In this document: piece by piece, positions 52,127 through 61,474 of the stretch | Position numbering within the stretch: position 1 is the stretch's first letter | Layout of the letters: each line of letters starts with the position of its first letter | Source: Gammaproteobacteria bacterium | GTDB taxonomy: Bacteria; Pseudomonadota; Gammaproteobacteria; HK1 | DNA: 64,000 bases | NCBI GenBank assembly: GCA_022824305.1 | Contig: JAJEAD010000076.1 | Location: 62,001-126,000 of the forward strand | Direction of reading: 5' to 3' | Translations under genes and position numbers: made by a program | Notes under the pieces: model-generated | The model's database searches: none | What the model saw: the letters and a program-made list of their open reading frames with translations, nothing else | Told to the model about the DNA's origin: nothing

Positions 52127-53239
52127 TCAAGAGCCCTTCTCGCGTTCGAGCAGTGCTCGCTTGCGTTCCACGCCCCACCGGTAGCCGGAGAGCCCGCCGT
52201 CGCGACGCACCACCCGGTGGCACGGGATCGCCACCGCCACCGGGTTCGTCGCGCAGGCCCGGGCCACCGCGCGAGCCGCGCCGGGAGCGCCGATACGGTC
52301 CGCGACCTCCGCGTAGCTCATCGTCGAGCCGGGCGGAATGTCGCGCAGCGCCTGCCATACCCGCTGCTGGAACGCGGTGCCACGCACGTCGAGCGGCAGT
52401 TCGTGTCCGAGCGAGGGCGTTTCGACCAGGGCCACGGCGCGCGTCACCGTGTCCTCGAAAGCCTCGTCTCCACCCACGAGGCGAGCGTTCGCGAACCTCT
52501 CCTCCAGTTCCCGCAGGAGCGTCTCCGGGTCATCGCCGAGGAGGATGGCGCACACGCCCCTGCCGGTGGCCGCAACGAGGATTGAGCCGAGCGAGCACCC
52601 ACCGAGCGCGAAGCGGATGGTCTCCGCCCGCCCTCCCCGGCGGTAGCTCGCCGGCGGCATGCCCAGCACTTCCTCGGAAGCGTCGTAGAAGCGGCCGGCG
52701 GAGCCGTAGCCGGCCTCGTGAATGGCGTCCGTCACCGTGGAGCCCCCCTGCAGCGCCTCGCGCACCCGTTGCGCCCGACGAGCCGCGGCGTAGGCGCGCG
52801 GCGTGAGGCCCGTCGCCGACTTGAAGACCCGGTGGAAGTGATGGCGGCTCATGCCCGCCTCGCGGGCGAGCGTCGCGAGGTCCGGCGCTTCTTCGGCCGA
52901 GTCGATGAGCCGGCAGGCCCGGGCCACCGCCGCGGCGCGCCGCTCCTCGATCGAGGGCCCTTCGGGCCGGCAGCGCTTGCAGGGCCGGAATCCGGCCCTT
53001 TCCGCTTCCCCCGCATGCGCAAAGAAGCGCACGTTCTCGCGCCGCGGCCGGCGGGCGGGGCATCCGGGACGACAGTAGATGCCGGTGGTCGTCACCGCGA
53101 GGACGAAGTGTCCCTCCGCCGAGCGGTCGCGATCGACCACCGCCGCCCAGCGCTTGTCGTCAGTCCCGAAACGCGGGGGCTCGGCACCTCCAGAGTCCAC
53201 CCCTTCAACACCCTCCCCGTGCACTGTCTCGATCATCAT
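52127..53239 (-). CDS. ada: Ada: methylphosphotriester/O6-methylguanine-DNA methyltransferase and regulator
   Basis: A 370-residue full-length Ada. The N-terminal zinc domain has C56, C60, C87 and C90 in 'YCRPGCPAR' and 'FRPCKRCRP'. An AraC-type helix-turn-helix region follows ('LAREAGMSRHHFHRVFK'). The C-terminal O6-methylguanine methyltransferase has the acceptor Cys340 in 'AIPCHRVV'. It repairs alkylated DNA and activates its own regulon when methylated. Two adjacent ATGs (53239, 53236) are possible starts, without a strong ribosome-binding site. Confidence 0.95.
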   Translation of the reverse strand: MMIETVHGEGVEGVDSGGAEPPRFGTDDKRWAAVVDRDRSAEGHFVLAVTTTGIYCRPGCPARRPRRENVRFFAHAGEAERAGFRPCKRCRPEGPSIEERRAAAVARACRLIDSAEEAPDLATLAREAGMSRHHFHRVFKSATGLTPRAYAAARRAQRVREALQGGSTVTDAIHEAGYGSAGRFYDASEEVLGMPPASYRRGGRAETIRFALGGCSLGSILVAATGRGVCAILLGDDPETLLRELEERFANARLVGGDEAFEDTVTRAVALVETPSLGHELPLDVRGTAFQQRVWQALRDIPPGSTMSYAEVADRIGAPGAARAVARACATNPVAVAIPCHRVVRRDGGLSGYRWGVERKRALLEREKGS

Positions 53240-53403
53240 CGGCTTGATTCCCGGCGCCGCGCTTCTGTGAAGCGACGATGATCCCGATGATGGCCTCTAC
53301 GAGGTGCGCATGCGCCCCGATTCTTGCTCCGGAATTCCGGCACGGGTGGCATTTGCCTGCGGCAGTGACACACCACGATGGGTGAGGCGACGGCGTCACA
53401 CCC

Positions 53404-55419
53404 TCAGACGAGCTTCCTCGGCACACGGCCGTCCCAGGTTCGGGTGAACACCCGGGTGTCGTCCTCGTAGGCATCGAGGGTCGCGGAGATCAGGAACTCC
53501 TCCTTCGTGCAGGTCATGACGCTGCGCGTCTCGGTGCGGACCTTCCAGCCCTCTCGTTCGAACGTGATTCGGTAGCTCGCCTCGTGCCGCGCCGAGAGCG
53601 GATCCTCGCCGACGATGCTCATGCGGTCCCGGCCCGCGCCGCTGTACGTGATGTCGGGGCCCTCGACGTGGAAGCGGCCGCGGTCCTTGATCACATCCAC
53701 CGTCAGCGCTCCGGTGTCGGCGTCGAAGTGAATGCTCCGGCCGCGCTGGTAGGCGACTTCGCTGCTGTGAGGGCTGGGCGGGGCGGCTTCGGGCTCGGCG
53801 AAGTCCGGCAGCGCGACATCGCTCTCCCGCGGCTCGCGCACCGGCAGCACCAGGGTGCTGGAGGCGGCGGCGAGCGTCAGGGTGACCGGCTCCGGGGACG
53901 GCCACGCCCGCGGCCACCAGGTCGTGCTGATCGCGACGCGCAGGCGTCGACCCGCCTCGAAGCGGTGGGCGATGTCGTTCATCTGCACCCGCACCCGGTA
54001 GCGGCGCCCGGACTCGATCGCCTCGGGGTGCTCGTGGCTCTCGCGGTGGGTGAGGTTCAGCAGCCCGTAGGTCACCTGGGTGGCGGCTCCTTCCGGCGCG
54101 ACGTCGCTCAAGCGTGCGGCGATGATGGCGTTCGGGCGGTCAACGCCGAGCTCGAGCTCCACCGCCGGTGCGCCGAGGATCTCGAGCGCCTCGGGCAGCG
54201 GGGCGGAATCGAAGCAGAGCGACTGTCCGTCCTCCAGGCGCTGATCTAGCGGCATCTCCGCCGCGTAGCCGTAAGGGCACCACTCGCCCGCGTAGAGGCC
54301 GACGCGCTGCGGCGAGCGGTGGACGATCTCCCGCTCCGCTCCCGGCTCGGGCGCGATGCCGTCCGCGTTGAGGGCGAGGCGCCGGCTCTCGATGTGGGGA
54401 GAGGGCCAGCTCTCCTCGGCCACCCAGCGGCCGGGGCGTTCCGCGTACTCAGGCTTCGGCGGCACCCCTTCCTGCATCCACACCCGGTACATCGGCTCGT
54501 CCGCGATGCCGGTGTCGAAGCCCTTCAAGTACTGGTCCCACCAGCGCAGCGCGTCCTGCTCGAATCCGATGCAGGGCCCGGGAATGCACGCGTTGGGCCA
54601 GGCGTGCGGCCAGGGACCGATGAGGCCGCGGCGCGGACCGGACAGCCCTTCGAGCAGGCGCGGGATCGCGTTGCTGTAGCCGTCCGCCCATCCCCCGACC
54701 GCGTACACCGCGCACTCGATGGCGGAGTAGTCCTCGCACACCGAGCCGTGCTTCCACTGCGCGTCGCGGTGGGCGTGCTCGAGCCAGGGAATGATCCAGG
54801 GATCGCCGTGCGCGAGGCGATCCATCCACATGTCGCGCCAGCGCTCGCCGACCACGCTGGGGTCGGGCGGGCGCGAGTTGAACGCGAACATGGTGGAGGC
54901 CCAGCTCATGTTGTCGGTGATGAGACAGCCGCCCATGTAGTGGATGTCGTCGGCGTAGCGGTCGTCGGTGGAGCAGGCGGTGATGATCGCCTTGAGCGCG
55001 GGCGGGCGCAGCGCCGCGACCTGGAGCGCGTTGAAGCCGCCCCAGGAGATGCCGGTCATGCCGACCGTGCCGCTGCACCAGGGCTGCGCCGCGAGCCAGG
55101 CGATCACCTCGACCGCATCGTCGAGCTCGACCTGCGTGTACTCGTCGCGCATCAGTCCGTCGGAGTCCCCCGTGCCACGCATGTCGACACGCAGGCTGGC
55201 GTAGCCGTGGCCCGCGTAGTAGGCGTGCTTGGTCGCATCGCGCACCGCGGTGAAGTCGCGGCGCCGGTAGGGGATGTACTCGAGGATCGCAGGCACCGGG
55301 TCCGACTCCGCGTCCTCCGGTATCCACATCCGGGCCGCGAGCCGGCAGCCGTCGGAGAGCGGTATCCAGAGCGTCTCGATCTCCCGCACCGGGCGGGGAA
55401 ACTCTTCGATGTACTTCAT
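53404..55419 (-). CDS. CocE/NonD family hydrolase, copy 1
   Basis: A 671-residue alpha/beta hydrolase of the CocE/X-prolyl dipeptidyl-peptidase S15 class. The nucleophile Ser125 lies in 'MTGISWGGFN', and the likely catalytic His lies in 'GPWPHAWPN'. A C-terminal jelly-roll domain starts near residue 400. No signal peptide is seen. It hydrolyses an ester or an aminoacyl-prolyl bond; the substrate is unknown. The gene is a tandem paralogue of the next gene upstream, with the same length and very high similarity. Confidence 0.88.
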   Translation of the reverse strand: MKYIEEFPRPVREIETLWIPLSDGCRLAARMWIPEDAESDPVPAILEYIPYRRRDFTAVRDATKHAYYAGHGYASLRVDMRGTGDSDGLMRDEYTQVELDDAVEVIAWLAAQPWCSGTVGMTGISWGGFNALQVAALRPPALKAIITACSTDDRYADDIHYMGGCLITDNMSWASTMFAFNSRPPDPSVVGERWRDMWMDRLAHGDPWIIPWLEHAHRDAQWKHGSVCEDYSAIECAVYAVGGWADGYSNAIPRLLEGLSGPRRGLIGPWPHAWPNACIPGPCIGFEQDALRWWDQYLKGFDTGIADEPMYRVWMQEGVPPKPEYAERPGRWVAEESWPSPHIESRRLALNADGIAPEPGAEREIVHRSPQRVGLYAGEWCPYGYAAEMPLDQRLEDGQSLCFDSAPLPEALEILGAPAVELELGVDRPNAIIAARLSDVAPEGAATQVTYGLLNLTHRESHEHPEAIESGRRYRVRVQMNDIAHRFEAGRRLRVAISTTWWPRAWPSPEPVTLTLAAASSTLVLPVREPRESDVALPDFAEPEAAPPSPHSSEVAYQRGRSIHFDADTGALTVDVIKDRGRFHVEGPDITYSGAGRDRMSIVGEDPLSARHEASYRITFEREGWKVRTETRSVMTCTKEEFLISATLDAYEDDTRVFTRTWDGRVPRKLV

Positions 55420-55460
55420 GGCCGATGTGCACCGTGCTCGATGGTGGAGGAAGCGCGGCG

Positions 55461-55490
55461 AGTGTAGACGGGTCGTCTCCGGGCTGTCAC
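55461..55490 (-). promoter_or_regulatory. Predicted promoter of hydrolase copy 1
   Basis: On the minus strand GTGACA (-35, 55490-55485) and TACACT (-10, 55466-55461) are separated by 18 bp. The same arrangement, with the same sequence between GTGACA and the next seven bases, recurs upstream of copy 2. The predicted start would lie about 35 bp before the ATG. Confidence 0.45.
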
Positions 55491-55683
55491 CGCGCGGGAA
55501 GCGAAGGTCCGGTTCGAAGCGGAGCGACCGGATCGCGGCCGGGCGAACCCGCACGTCGCGCGCATCCCGCGCGCCACCCTGCCACCGACCCACACCCCGG
55601 GGGCGCGGCCCTCGCCCGAATCAGGCCCTCCGCGTTCGCGCCGGCGGCCCCTTCGTAGCGCGCACGCCGCTCGACCCTCCCTC

Positions 55684-57699
55684 TCAGACGAGCTTTCTCG
55701 GCACGCGGCCGTCCCAGCTTCGGGTGAACACGCGGGTATCGCCCTCGTAGGCGTCGAGCGTGGCCGAGATCAGGAACTCCTCCCTGGTGCAGGTCATGAC
55801 GCTGCGCGTTTCGGTGCGGACCCTCCAGCCCTCGCGCTCCAGGGTCATGCGATGGCTCGCTTCGTGGCGGGCGGAGAGTGGATCGTCGCCGACGATGCTC
55901 ATGACATCCCTGCCGCGGCCGCCGTAGGTGAGATCGGGCCCCTCCAGGTGGAAACGGCCGACGTCCTTGATCGCTTCGACGACGACCTCGCCCCGATCAG
56001 CGTCCATACGGAGGGTGCGACTGCGGTGATAGGGAACCTCGCAGGTATGGGGAGCCGGGGGCGCGGCCTCCGGATCCTGAAATTCGGGCAGCGTGGCGTC
56101 TTCGGCCCGTGGCTCGCGCACCGGCAGCGACAGGGCGCTCGATCCGGCGAAAACGGTGAGGGTAACGGGTTCGGGAGAAGGCCATGCCCGCGGCCACCAC
56201 GACGTGCTGATCGCGACGCGCAGGCGGCGACCCGCCTCGAAGCGGTGGGCGATGTCATTCAGCTTCACGCACACCCGGTAGCGGCGGCCCGCTTCGAGCG
56301 CTTCGGGATTCTCGTGGCTCTCGCGATGGGTGAGATTGAGGAGTCCGTAGCTCACCTGGGTGGCCGCTCCGTCCGGCGCCACGTCGCTCAGGCGGGCGGC
56401 GATGAAGGCGCTGGGCCGGTCGACGCGGAGATCGAGCTCCACCACCGGCGGGCCGAGAATCTCGAGTGCGTCGGGCAGCACGGCGGAATCGAAGCAGAGC
56501 GACCGGCCGTCCTCGAGGCGCTGGTCGAGCGGCATCTCCGCCCCGTATCCATGGGGACACCAATCGCCTGCGTAGAGGCCGACGCTCTGCGGCGAACGAT
56601 GCACCAGTTCCCGCTCCGCCCCCGGCTCATCGGCGATGCCCTTCGCGTTGAGGAAGAAGCGCCGGTCTTCGATGTGGGGAGAAGGCCAGCTCTCCTCCGC
56701 CACCCAGCGGCCGGGACGCTCGGCGTACTGCGGCTGCGGCGGCACCCCCTCCTGCATCCACACCCGGTACATCGGCTCGTCCGCGATGCCGGTGTCGATG
56801 CCCTTGAGGTACTGGTCCCACCAGCGCAGCGCGTCCTGCTCGAAGCCGATGCAGGGCCCGGGTACCGTCGCATTCGGCCACGCATGCGGCCATGGCCCGA
56901 TGAGGCCGCGGCGGGGACAGGACAGTCCCTCGAGCAGACGCGGGATCGCGTTGCTGTAGCCGTCCGCCCATCCCCCGACCGCGTACACCGCGCACTCGAT
57001 CGCGGAGAAGTCCTCGCACACCGAGCCGTGCTTCCACAACCCGTCACGATGGGCATGTTCGAGCCAGGGGAAGATCCACGGGTCGTCGTGCGCCAGGCGC
57101 TCCAGCCACATGTCGCGCCACCGCTCGCCCACCACGACAGGGTCGGGCGGGCGCGCGTTGTACGCGAACATGGTGGAGGCCCACCTGAGGTTCTCGGTGG
57201 TGAGGCAGCCGCCCATGTAGTGGATGTCGTCCGCGTAGCGGTCGTCGGTGGAACAGGCGGTGATGATCGCCTTGAGCGCGGGCGGGCGCCGCGCCGCCAC
57301 CTGCAGCGCGTTGAACCCGCCCCAGGAGATCCCGGTCATGCCGACCGCGCCGCTGCACCAGGGTTGCGCCGCGAGCCACGCGATCACCTCGACCGCGTCG
57401 TCGTGCTCCTGTTGCGTGTACTCGTCGAGAATGAGTCCGTCGGAGTCGCCGGTGCCGCGCAGGTCGACGCGGACTCCCGCGTAGCCGTGTCCCGCGTAGT
57501 AGGCGTGCTTGGTCGCGTCACGGATGGCGGTGAAGTCGCGGCGCCGGTAGGGGATGTACTCGAGGATGGCGGGCACGGGGTCCGACTCCGCGTCCTCCGG
57601 CATCCAGATTCGGGCCGCGAGCCGGCAGCCGTCGGACAGCGGAACCCATACCGTCTCGAGCTCGCGCACGCGGCGGGGAAACTCCCGGATGTACTTCAT
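55684..57699 (-). CDS. CocE/NonD family hydrolase, copy 2
   Basis: A 671-residue paralogue of copy 1 with the same nucleophile motif 'MTGISWGGFN' and 'GPWPHAWPN'. Differences cluster in the C-terminal jelly-roll part (for example around residues 560-620), which suggests divergence in substrate access or oligomer contacts. It is divergent from the CinA-N-like gene across 133 bp. A 264-bp gap to copy 1 contains that copy's promoter. Confidence 0.88.
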   Translation of the reverse strand: MKYIREFPRRVRELETVWVPLSDGCRLAARIWMPEDAESDPVPAILEYIPYRRRDFTAIRDATKHAYYAGHGYAGVRVDLRGTGDSDGLILDEYTQQEHDDAVEVIAWLAAQPWCSGAVGMTGISWGGFNALQVAARRPPALKAIITACSTDDRYADDIHYMGGCLTTENLRWASTMFAYNARPPDPVVVGERWRDMWLERLAHDDPWIFPWLEHAHRDGLWKHGSVCEDFSAIECAVYAVGGWADGYSNAIPRLLEGLSCPRRGLIGPWPHAWPNATVPGPCIGFEQDALRWWDQYLKGIDTGIADEPMYRVWMQEGVPPQPQYAERPGRWVAEESWPSPHIEDRRFFLNAKGIADEPGAERELVHRSPQSVGLYAGDWCPHGYGAEMPLDQRLEDGRSLCFDSAVLPDALEILGPPVVELDLRVDRPSAFIAARLSDVAPDGAATQVSYGLLNLTHRESHENPEALEAGRRYRVCVKLNDIAHRFEAGRRLRVAISTSWWPRAWPSPEPVTLTVFAGSSALSLPVREPRAEDATLPEFQDPEAAPPAPHTCEVPYHRSRTLRMDADRGEVVVEAIKDVGRFHLEGPDLTYGGRGRDVMSIVGDDPLSARHEASHRMTLEREGWRVRTETRSVMTCTREEFLISATLDAYEGDTRVFTRSWDGRVPRKLV

Positions 57700-57737
57700 G
57701 GGCGTTGCTCTTCGCGTGATGTCGTGGTTGCGTGGAG

Positions 57738-57767
57738 AGTCTATTCGCGGCCTCGCCGGGCTGTCAC
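57738..57767 (-). promoter_or_regulatory. Predicted promoter of hydrolase copy 2
   Basis: On the minus strand GTGACA (57767-57762) and TAGACT (57743-57738) are separated by 18 bp. This matches the arrangement before copy 1. Conservation of both boxes while the spacer has drifted supports a functional promoter. Confidence 0.45.
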
Positions 57768-57832
57768 CGCACGGGAATAGGCGCAGGCGACGGGCGGGCG
57801 TAGACTCGCACTCTTCCAGACCGGGAGCCGCC

Positions 57833-58582
57833 ATGCCGGGCACCGTTACCGCCGCCGCCCTCATCATCGGCAACGAGATCCTCTCCGGGCGCACCCAGGA
57901 CCAGAACCTCTCTTTCCTGGGGGAGAGGCTCGGCGAGATGGGTATTCGCCTGAAGGAGGCGCGGGTGGTGTCGGACGACGCCGATGACATCGCCGCCGCG
58001 CTCGACGCGCTGCGCGCGCGCTACGACTACGTCTTCACCACCGGCGGCATCGGCCCCACCCACGACGACATCACCGCGGACAGCGTGGCGCGCGCCTTCG
58101 GGGTCGGCATCGACTACCACCCCGAGGTCTACGCGATGCTCAAGACGTGGTTCGAGAGCATCGGGCAGGAAGCCAACGAGGCGCGCATGCGCATGGCCCG
58201 CATTCCCGACGGGGCCTCGCTCCTCGACAACGAGCTGACGCTGGCCCCGGGCTTCCAGATCGAGAACGTGTTCGTGCTCGCGGGCGTGCCTTCCATCGCG
58301 CGGAAGATGTTCGACGGGGCGAAGAAGCGGCTGACGGGCGGCGATCCCGTGTGCTCGCGCGCAATCAAGGTCCACGTCGGCGAGGGGGCGGTGGCGGAGG
58401 AGCTCGGCGCGATCCAGGACATCTTCCCCGACATCGACATCGGCAGCTACCCGTGGTCGAAGGACGGCGCGTACGGGACCAGCCTCGTCATGCGAGGCAC
58501 CCGGCCCGCGCGGGTCGACGAGGCCTTCGCGGCGGTCCTCGAGATGGCCGAGCGCCTGGGCGGCAATCCCCGGGAGGAGTAG
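57833..58582 (+). CDS. CinA N-terminal-like / MoaB-Mog domain protein (competence/damage-inducible protein A family)
   Basis: A 249-residue protein with the molybdopterin-binding-like fold: 'ALIIGNEILSGRTQDQN', 'ARVVSDDADDIAAALDAL' and 'YVFTTGGIGPTHDDITADSVA'. It lacks the C-terminal nicotinamide-mononucleotide deamidase part of full CinA. Related short proteins have been linked to ADP-ribose pyrophosphatase activity or FAD hydrolysis, but no role is proven here. 'GGGAGccgcc' precedes the ATG. A hairpin follows the gene. Confidence 0.88.
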   Translation: MPGTVTAAALIIGNEILSGRTQDQNLSFLGERLGEMGIRLKEARVVSDDADDIAAALDALRARYDYVFTTGGIGPTHDDITADSVARAFGVGIDYHPEVYAMLKTWFESIGQEANEARMRMARIPDGASLLDNELTLAPGFQIENVFVLAGVPSIARKMFDGAKKRLTGGDPVCSRAIKVHVGEGAVAEELGAIQDIFPDIDIGSYPWSKDGAYGTSLVMRGTRPARVDEAFAAVLEMAERLGGNPREE

Positions 58583-58606
58583 CCCCGCCCGTCTTCGTCG
58601 CGGGCG

Positions 58607-58634
58607 CCGATGCACCCGGGTCGAGGTGCATCGG
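58607..58634. terminator. Perfect 10-bp hairpin between convergent genes
   Basis: CCGATGCACC and GGTGCATCGG form a perfect 10-bp stem with the 8-nt loop CGGGTCGA. It lies in the 151-bp gap between the CinA-N-like and triple-RidA genes, which converge. No T tract is present. It is the strongest simple hairpin in the window and a likely bidirectional terminator. Confidence 0.55.
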
Positions 58635-58733
58635 TTCCGGGCCTGCCGGTCGCCGCGTCCGAGCTCGGCCGTCACCTCCACATCGTCGAAGCGCACCGTG
58701 TCCGGGAGCCTCTGCCGAGGCGGGAGCTCACGT

Positions 58734-59975
58734 TCACTCCTGGACCACCGCGACCACGTCGATCTCGACCAGGACTTCGGGCATGGCGAAGCCGTCGACG
58801 ATGAGTCCGGTGCCGCAGGGGTGCACTCCCTGGAGGTGCCGGCCGATGGCGCGGTAGATGGGCTCCCGGTGGGCACGGTGGAGTATGAAGGTGTGGATCT
58901 TGCAGATGTCGCCGAGCGACGCCCCGGCTTCCTCCAGGAGCACCGCGATGTTCTTCATCGCCTGGTCGGCCTGGGCGGCGGGGTCCCCCGGGAACGGGAA
59001 CTCCCCGTCCAGGGTGAAGCCGGTCTGGCCGCGGAGGTGGACGAGGTCGCCGGCCCGCACCGAGTGGCAGAAGCGCATGCCGAGCTTCTGGCCGTCGCGG
59101 TAGAACTCGTCGGTGTGGAAGCGGCGCAGCCGCTCGTGGGGTGTGCCCTTGCTTCTGGCGATCGCCATGTCGACTTCGCACAGGATGTCGGGCCGGACGA
59201 ATCCCCGCATGATTAGGCCGGTGGAGCAGGGGCAGGTGTCGCCGAGGTGCCGTCCGATCGCCTGGTAGACGGCCTCGCGATAGGCGCGGTCACCGATGTA
59301 GATGCGGGTCTTCATCAGGTCCTCGAACCCGGAGCCCGCCTCCTCCAACAGCACGCGTGCCTTCTTCATCGCGTGGTCGGCCTGCGAGGCGGCGTCGGCG
59401 ACCGTGAAGCCGGTGCCGTGCATGGTTCGGCCGTCGAAGTCGGCGCCGGTCTGACCCCGCAGGAAGATCTCGTCGCCGGTGTCCACCAGCCAGCAGGAGT
59501 CGCGATCGATCTCCCCCTCGCCGAACCAGTTCCGGGAGTCCATCACCCGGTGCTTGCGGTGCGGGCCGGCCTCCGGAATCACCGCCTCCAGGTCGATCTC
59601 GACCTTCATCTCCGGCAGCGCCAGTCCCTTGACCACAAGTCCGGTGCCCACCGTGTGATTGCCGCGCAAGTGTTCCGAGACCCTCCGGCAGGCCGGCACC
59701 CGGAAGGCGGGATCGGTGAGGTAGGTGGTGACCATGGTGACGTGGTCGAGGCTCGACCCCGCCTCCTCCAGCAGCACCCGGGCGTTCTCCATCGCCTGGT
59801 CGGCCTGGGCGGCCGCGTCGGCCCCGCCCCGCATGTTCTGATCTAGGTCGAGGCCGGTCTGGCCCCGCAGGAAGATCCGGCGGCCCGCCTTCACGGTCAT
59901 GCACATGTCGCTGTCGTGGCGCCCGCCGGGGTAGACGTCGCGCGTGTTGAACTTTCGGAAGCGCTCAATCTTCAC
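58734..59975 (-). CDS. Triple-domain RidA/YjgF family protein
   Basis: A 413-residue protein made of three tandem RidA-like units (about residues 1-135, 140-273 and 283-411), each with 'FLRGQTG' or 'HLRGQTG' and a closing 'VEID' or 'CEVD' strand. RidA proteins are normally about 130 residues and trimeric; this looks like a covalent trimer. The arginine needed for imine deaminase activity is replaced in all three units (Thr in 'VGTGL', 'CSTGL', 'CGTGL'). GTG 59975 has GGAGG 8 nt upstream; GTG 59978 is possible. Confidence 0.85.
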   Translation of the reverse strand: MKIERFRKFNTRDVYPGGRHDSDMCMTVKAGRRIFLRGQTGLDLDQNMRGGADAAAQADQAMENARVLLEEAGSSLDHVTMVTTYLTDPAFRVPACRRVSEHLRGNHTVGTGLVVKGLALPEMKVEIDLEAVIPEAGPHRKHRVMDSRNWFGEGEIDRDSCWLVDTGDEIFLRGQTGADFDGRTMHGTGFTVADAASQADHAMKKARVLLEEAGSGFEDLMKTRIYIGDRAYREAVYQAIGRHLGDTCPCSTGLIMRGFVRPDILCEVDMAIARSKGTPHERLRRFHTDEFYRDGQKLGMRFCHSVRAGDLVHLRGQTGFTLDGEFPFPGDPAAQADQAMKNIAVLLEEAGASLGDICKIHTFILHRAHREPIYRAIGRHLQGVHPCGTGLIVDGFAMPEVLVEIDVVAVVQE

Positions 59976-60076
59976 CACTGTGTCCTCCCCAGGGTCGGGA
60001 AGCGCCCCGCCAGCACGGAGCGACCCGGTTTCGTGCGTCGGAGAGTAGAGGAAAGCGCGCGCCGCCGAAACGCGCT

Positions 60077-61474
60077 TCACGCGGGGCGAGAGGCATGGAC
60101 CTCCGCCGCAAAGCGCGCGCTCTGCCGGCGGAAGCGCCGGATCAGGAGCCAGGCCGCGCCCGTCATCGCAACCGCCATGCCGGCCCATATTCCGGGCCCG
60201 CCGAAGCCGAGGAAAAATCCGAGCCCCACCGCGGTGGGAATCCCCAGGCCCCAGCTCGTGGCAACCGCGATCAACATCGGCACCGCGGTGTCCTTGAGGC
60301 CCTGCAGCGCGCCGCGCGCCGCGATCTGCACCGCGTCGGCGATCATGAAGAAGGCCGCCACCCCGAGCAGGAGGACGGCGAGATCGAGGGCCTCGGCGTT
60401 CGCCGGGTTGGCCGGGTCCAGGATCAGGCCCGCCACGGCGCGTCCCGCGAGCCAGAACACGATGGCCGGCAGCAGCACGAGGAGGCCCGCGAGCGCGGTC
60501 GCGGTCCAGCCCGAGCGCGCGAGGGCGGCGGCATCGCGGGCGCCCGCGGCCCGTCCCACCCGCACCGCCCCCGCCTGGGCGAGTCCGACCGGGATCATGA
60601 AGACGATGGCATAGCACTGCGCGGTCACCGCGTGGGCCGCCAGCGCGTTCACCCCGATGAGACCCATCATGAGCGTGGTCACGAAGTACATGCCCATCTC
60701 GGTAATCTCGGTCACCGCAATGGGGGTGCCGACCCGGACGATCTCGGTCATCACCGGCCTCTCGATGCGCCACATCCGGCCCAGGAGGTGGTAGCGCCGG
60801 AACTTCCGGTGCCGCAGCACGAACCCCAGGAGCGCGAGGAACATGACCCAGTTGACGACCAGGCTTGCCACCCCGGCGCCCTCGAGGCCCATGTTCGGCG
60901 CACCGAAATTGCCGAACATCAGCGAGTAGTCGAGCAGCGCGTTGAGCGCGATGCCGAAGACCGTCACCACGAGCACCGCGCGGGGGCGGGTGTGGGCGGC
61001 GAGGAACTCGGTGAGCACCACGAACCAGAGCGAGGGGAGCAGGCCCCAGAGCAGCCATCGCAGGTAGGCCTGGCCGTCGTCGGAAACCTGCTGCTCCTGG
61101 CCGAGGAGCACGAGGACCGGGCTCGAGTACCAGGCGGCGACGGATACCGGAATCGTCAGGACGAGCGCGAGCCACGCGGCGTTGCGCACCACTGGCCGGA
61201 TCCGGCGGAAGCGGCGGGCGCCGAGATGCTGGGCCATGATCGGGGTGGCGCCGGTCAGCACGCCCATCGAGAAGGCGCCGAGCACCCAGAAGTAGTCGCG
61301 CGCGAGCGTGCCCGCCGCGATCGCCTCGGTGCCGATCCAGCCCATCATGACGACGTCGGTCAGCAGGATGGCCATGTAGGACAGGTGGCTGAGCGCCAGG
61401 GGCGCCGCGAGGTGAACGACGGCGCGCGTTTCGCGCCACCAGGGCGAGAGTGAGGGCGGGAGCATCGGGTTCAT
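60077..61474 (-). CDS. MATE family efflux transporter
   Basis: A 465-residue membrane protein with about 12 helices in two homologous bundles, typical of the MatE fold ('LAAPLALSHLSYMAILLTDVVMMGWIG' read in parts; 'VGTPIAVTEITEMGMYFVTTLMMG' read in parts). It exports cationic or amphiphilic compounds using sodium or proton gradients. It lies 101 bp upstream of the triple-RidA gene and may share its transcript. A conserved Asp in the first helix ('LLTDVVMM') is present. Confidence 0.9.
   Translation of the reverse strand: MNPMLPPSLSPWWRETRAVVHLAAPLALSHLSYMAILLTDVVMMGWIGTEAIAAGTLARDYFWVLGAFSMGVLTGATPIMAQHLGARRFRRIRPVVRNAAWLALVLTIPVSVAAWYSSPVLVLLGQEQQVSDDGQAYLRWLLWGLLPSLWFVVLTEFLAAHTRPRAVLVVTVFGIALNALLDYSLMFGNFGAPNMGLEGAGVASLVVNWVMFLALLGFVLRHRKFRRYHLLGRMWRIERPVMTEIVRVGTPIAVTEITEMGMYFVTTLMMGLIGVNALAAHAVTAQCYAIVFMIPVGLAQAGAVRVGRAAGARDAAALARSGWTATALAGLLVLLPAIVFWLAGRAVAGLILDPANPANAEALDLAVLLLGVAAFFMIADAVQIAARGALQGLKDTAVPMLIAVATSWGLGIPTAVGLGFFLGFGGPGIWAGMAVAMTGAAWLLIRRFRRQSARFAAEVHASRPA

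Larger units (their letters stand above)
53404..57699 (-). repeat. Tandem duplication of a CocE/NonD hydrolase gene
   Basis: Two genes of identical length (2016 bp each) lie head to tail with start codons 2280 bp apart. Long stretches are identical at nucleotide level, for example around the nucleophile and the 'GGWADGYSNAIPRLLEG' region. Similarity extends about 80 bp upstream of each start into the predicted promoter. This is a gene duplication that has since diverged moderately. Confidence 0.85.
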
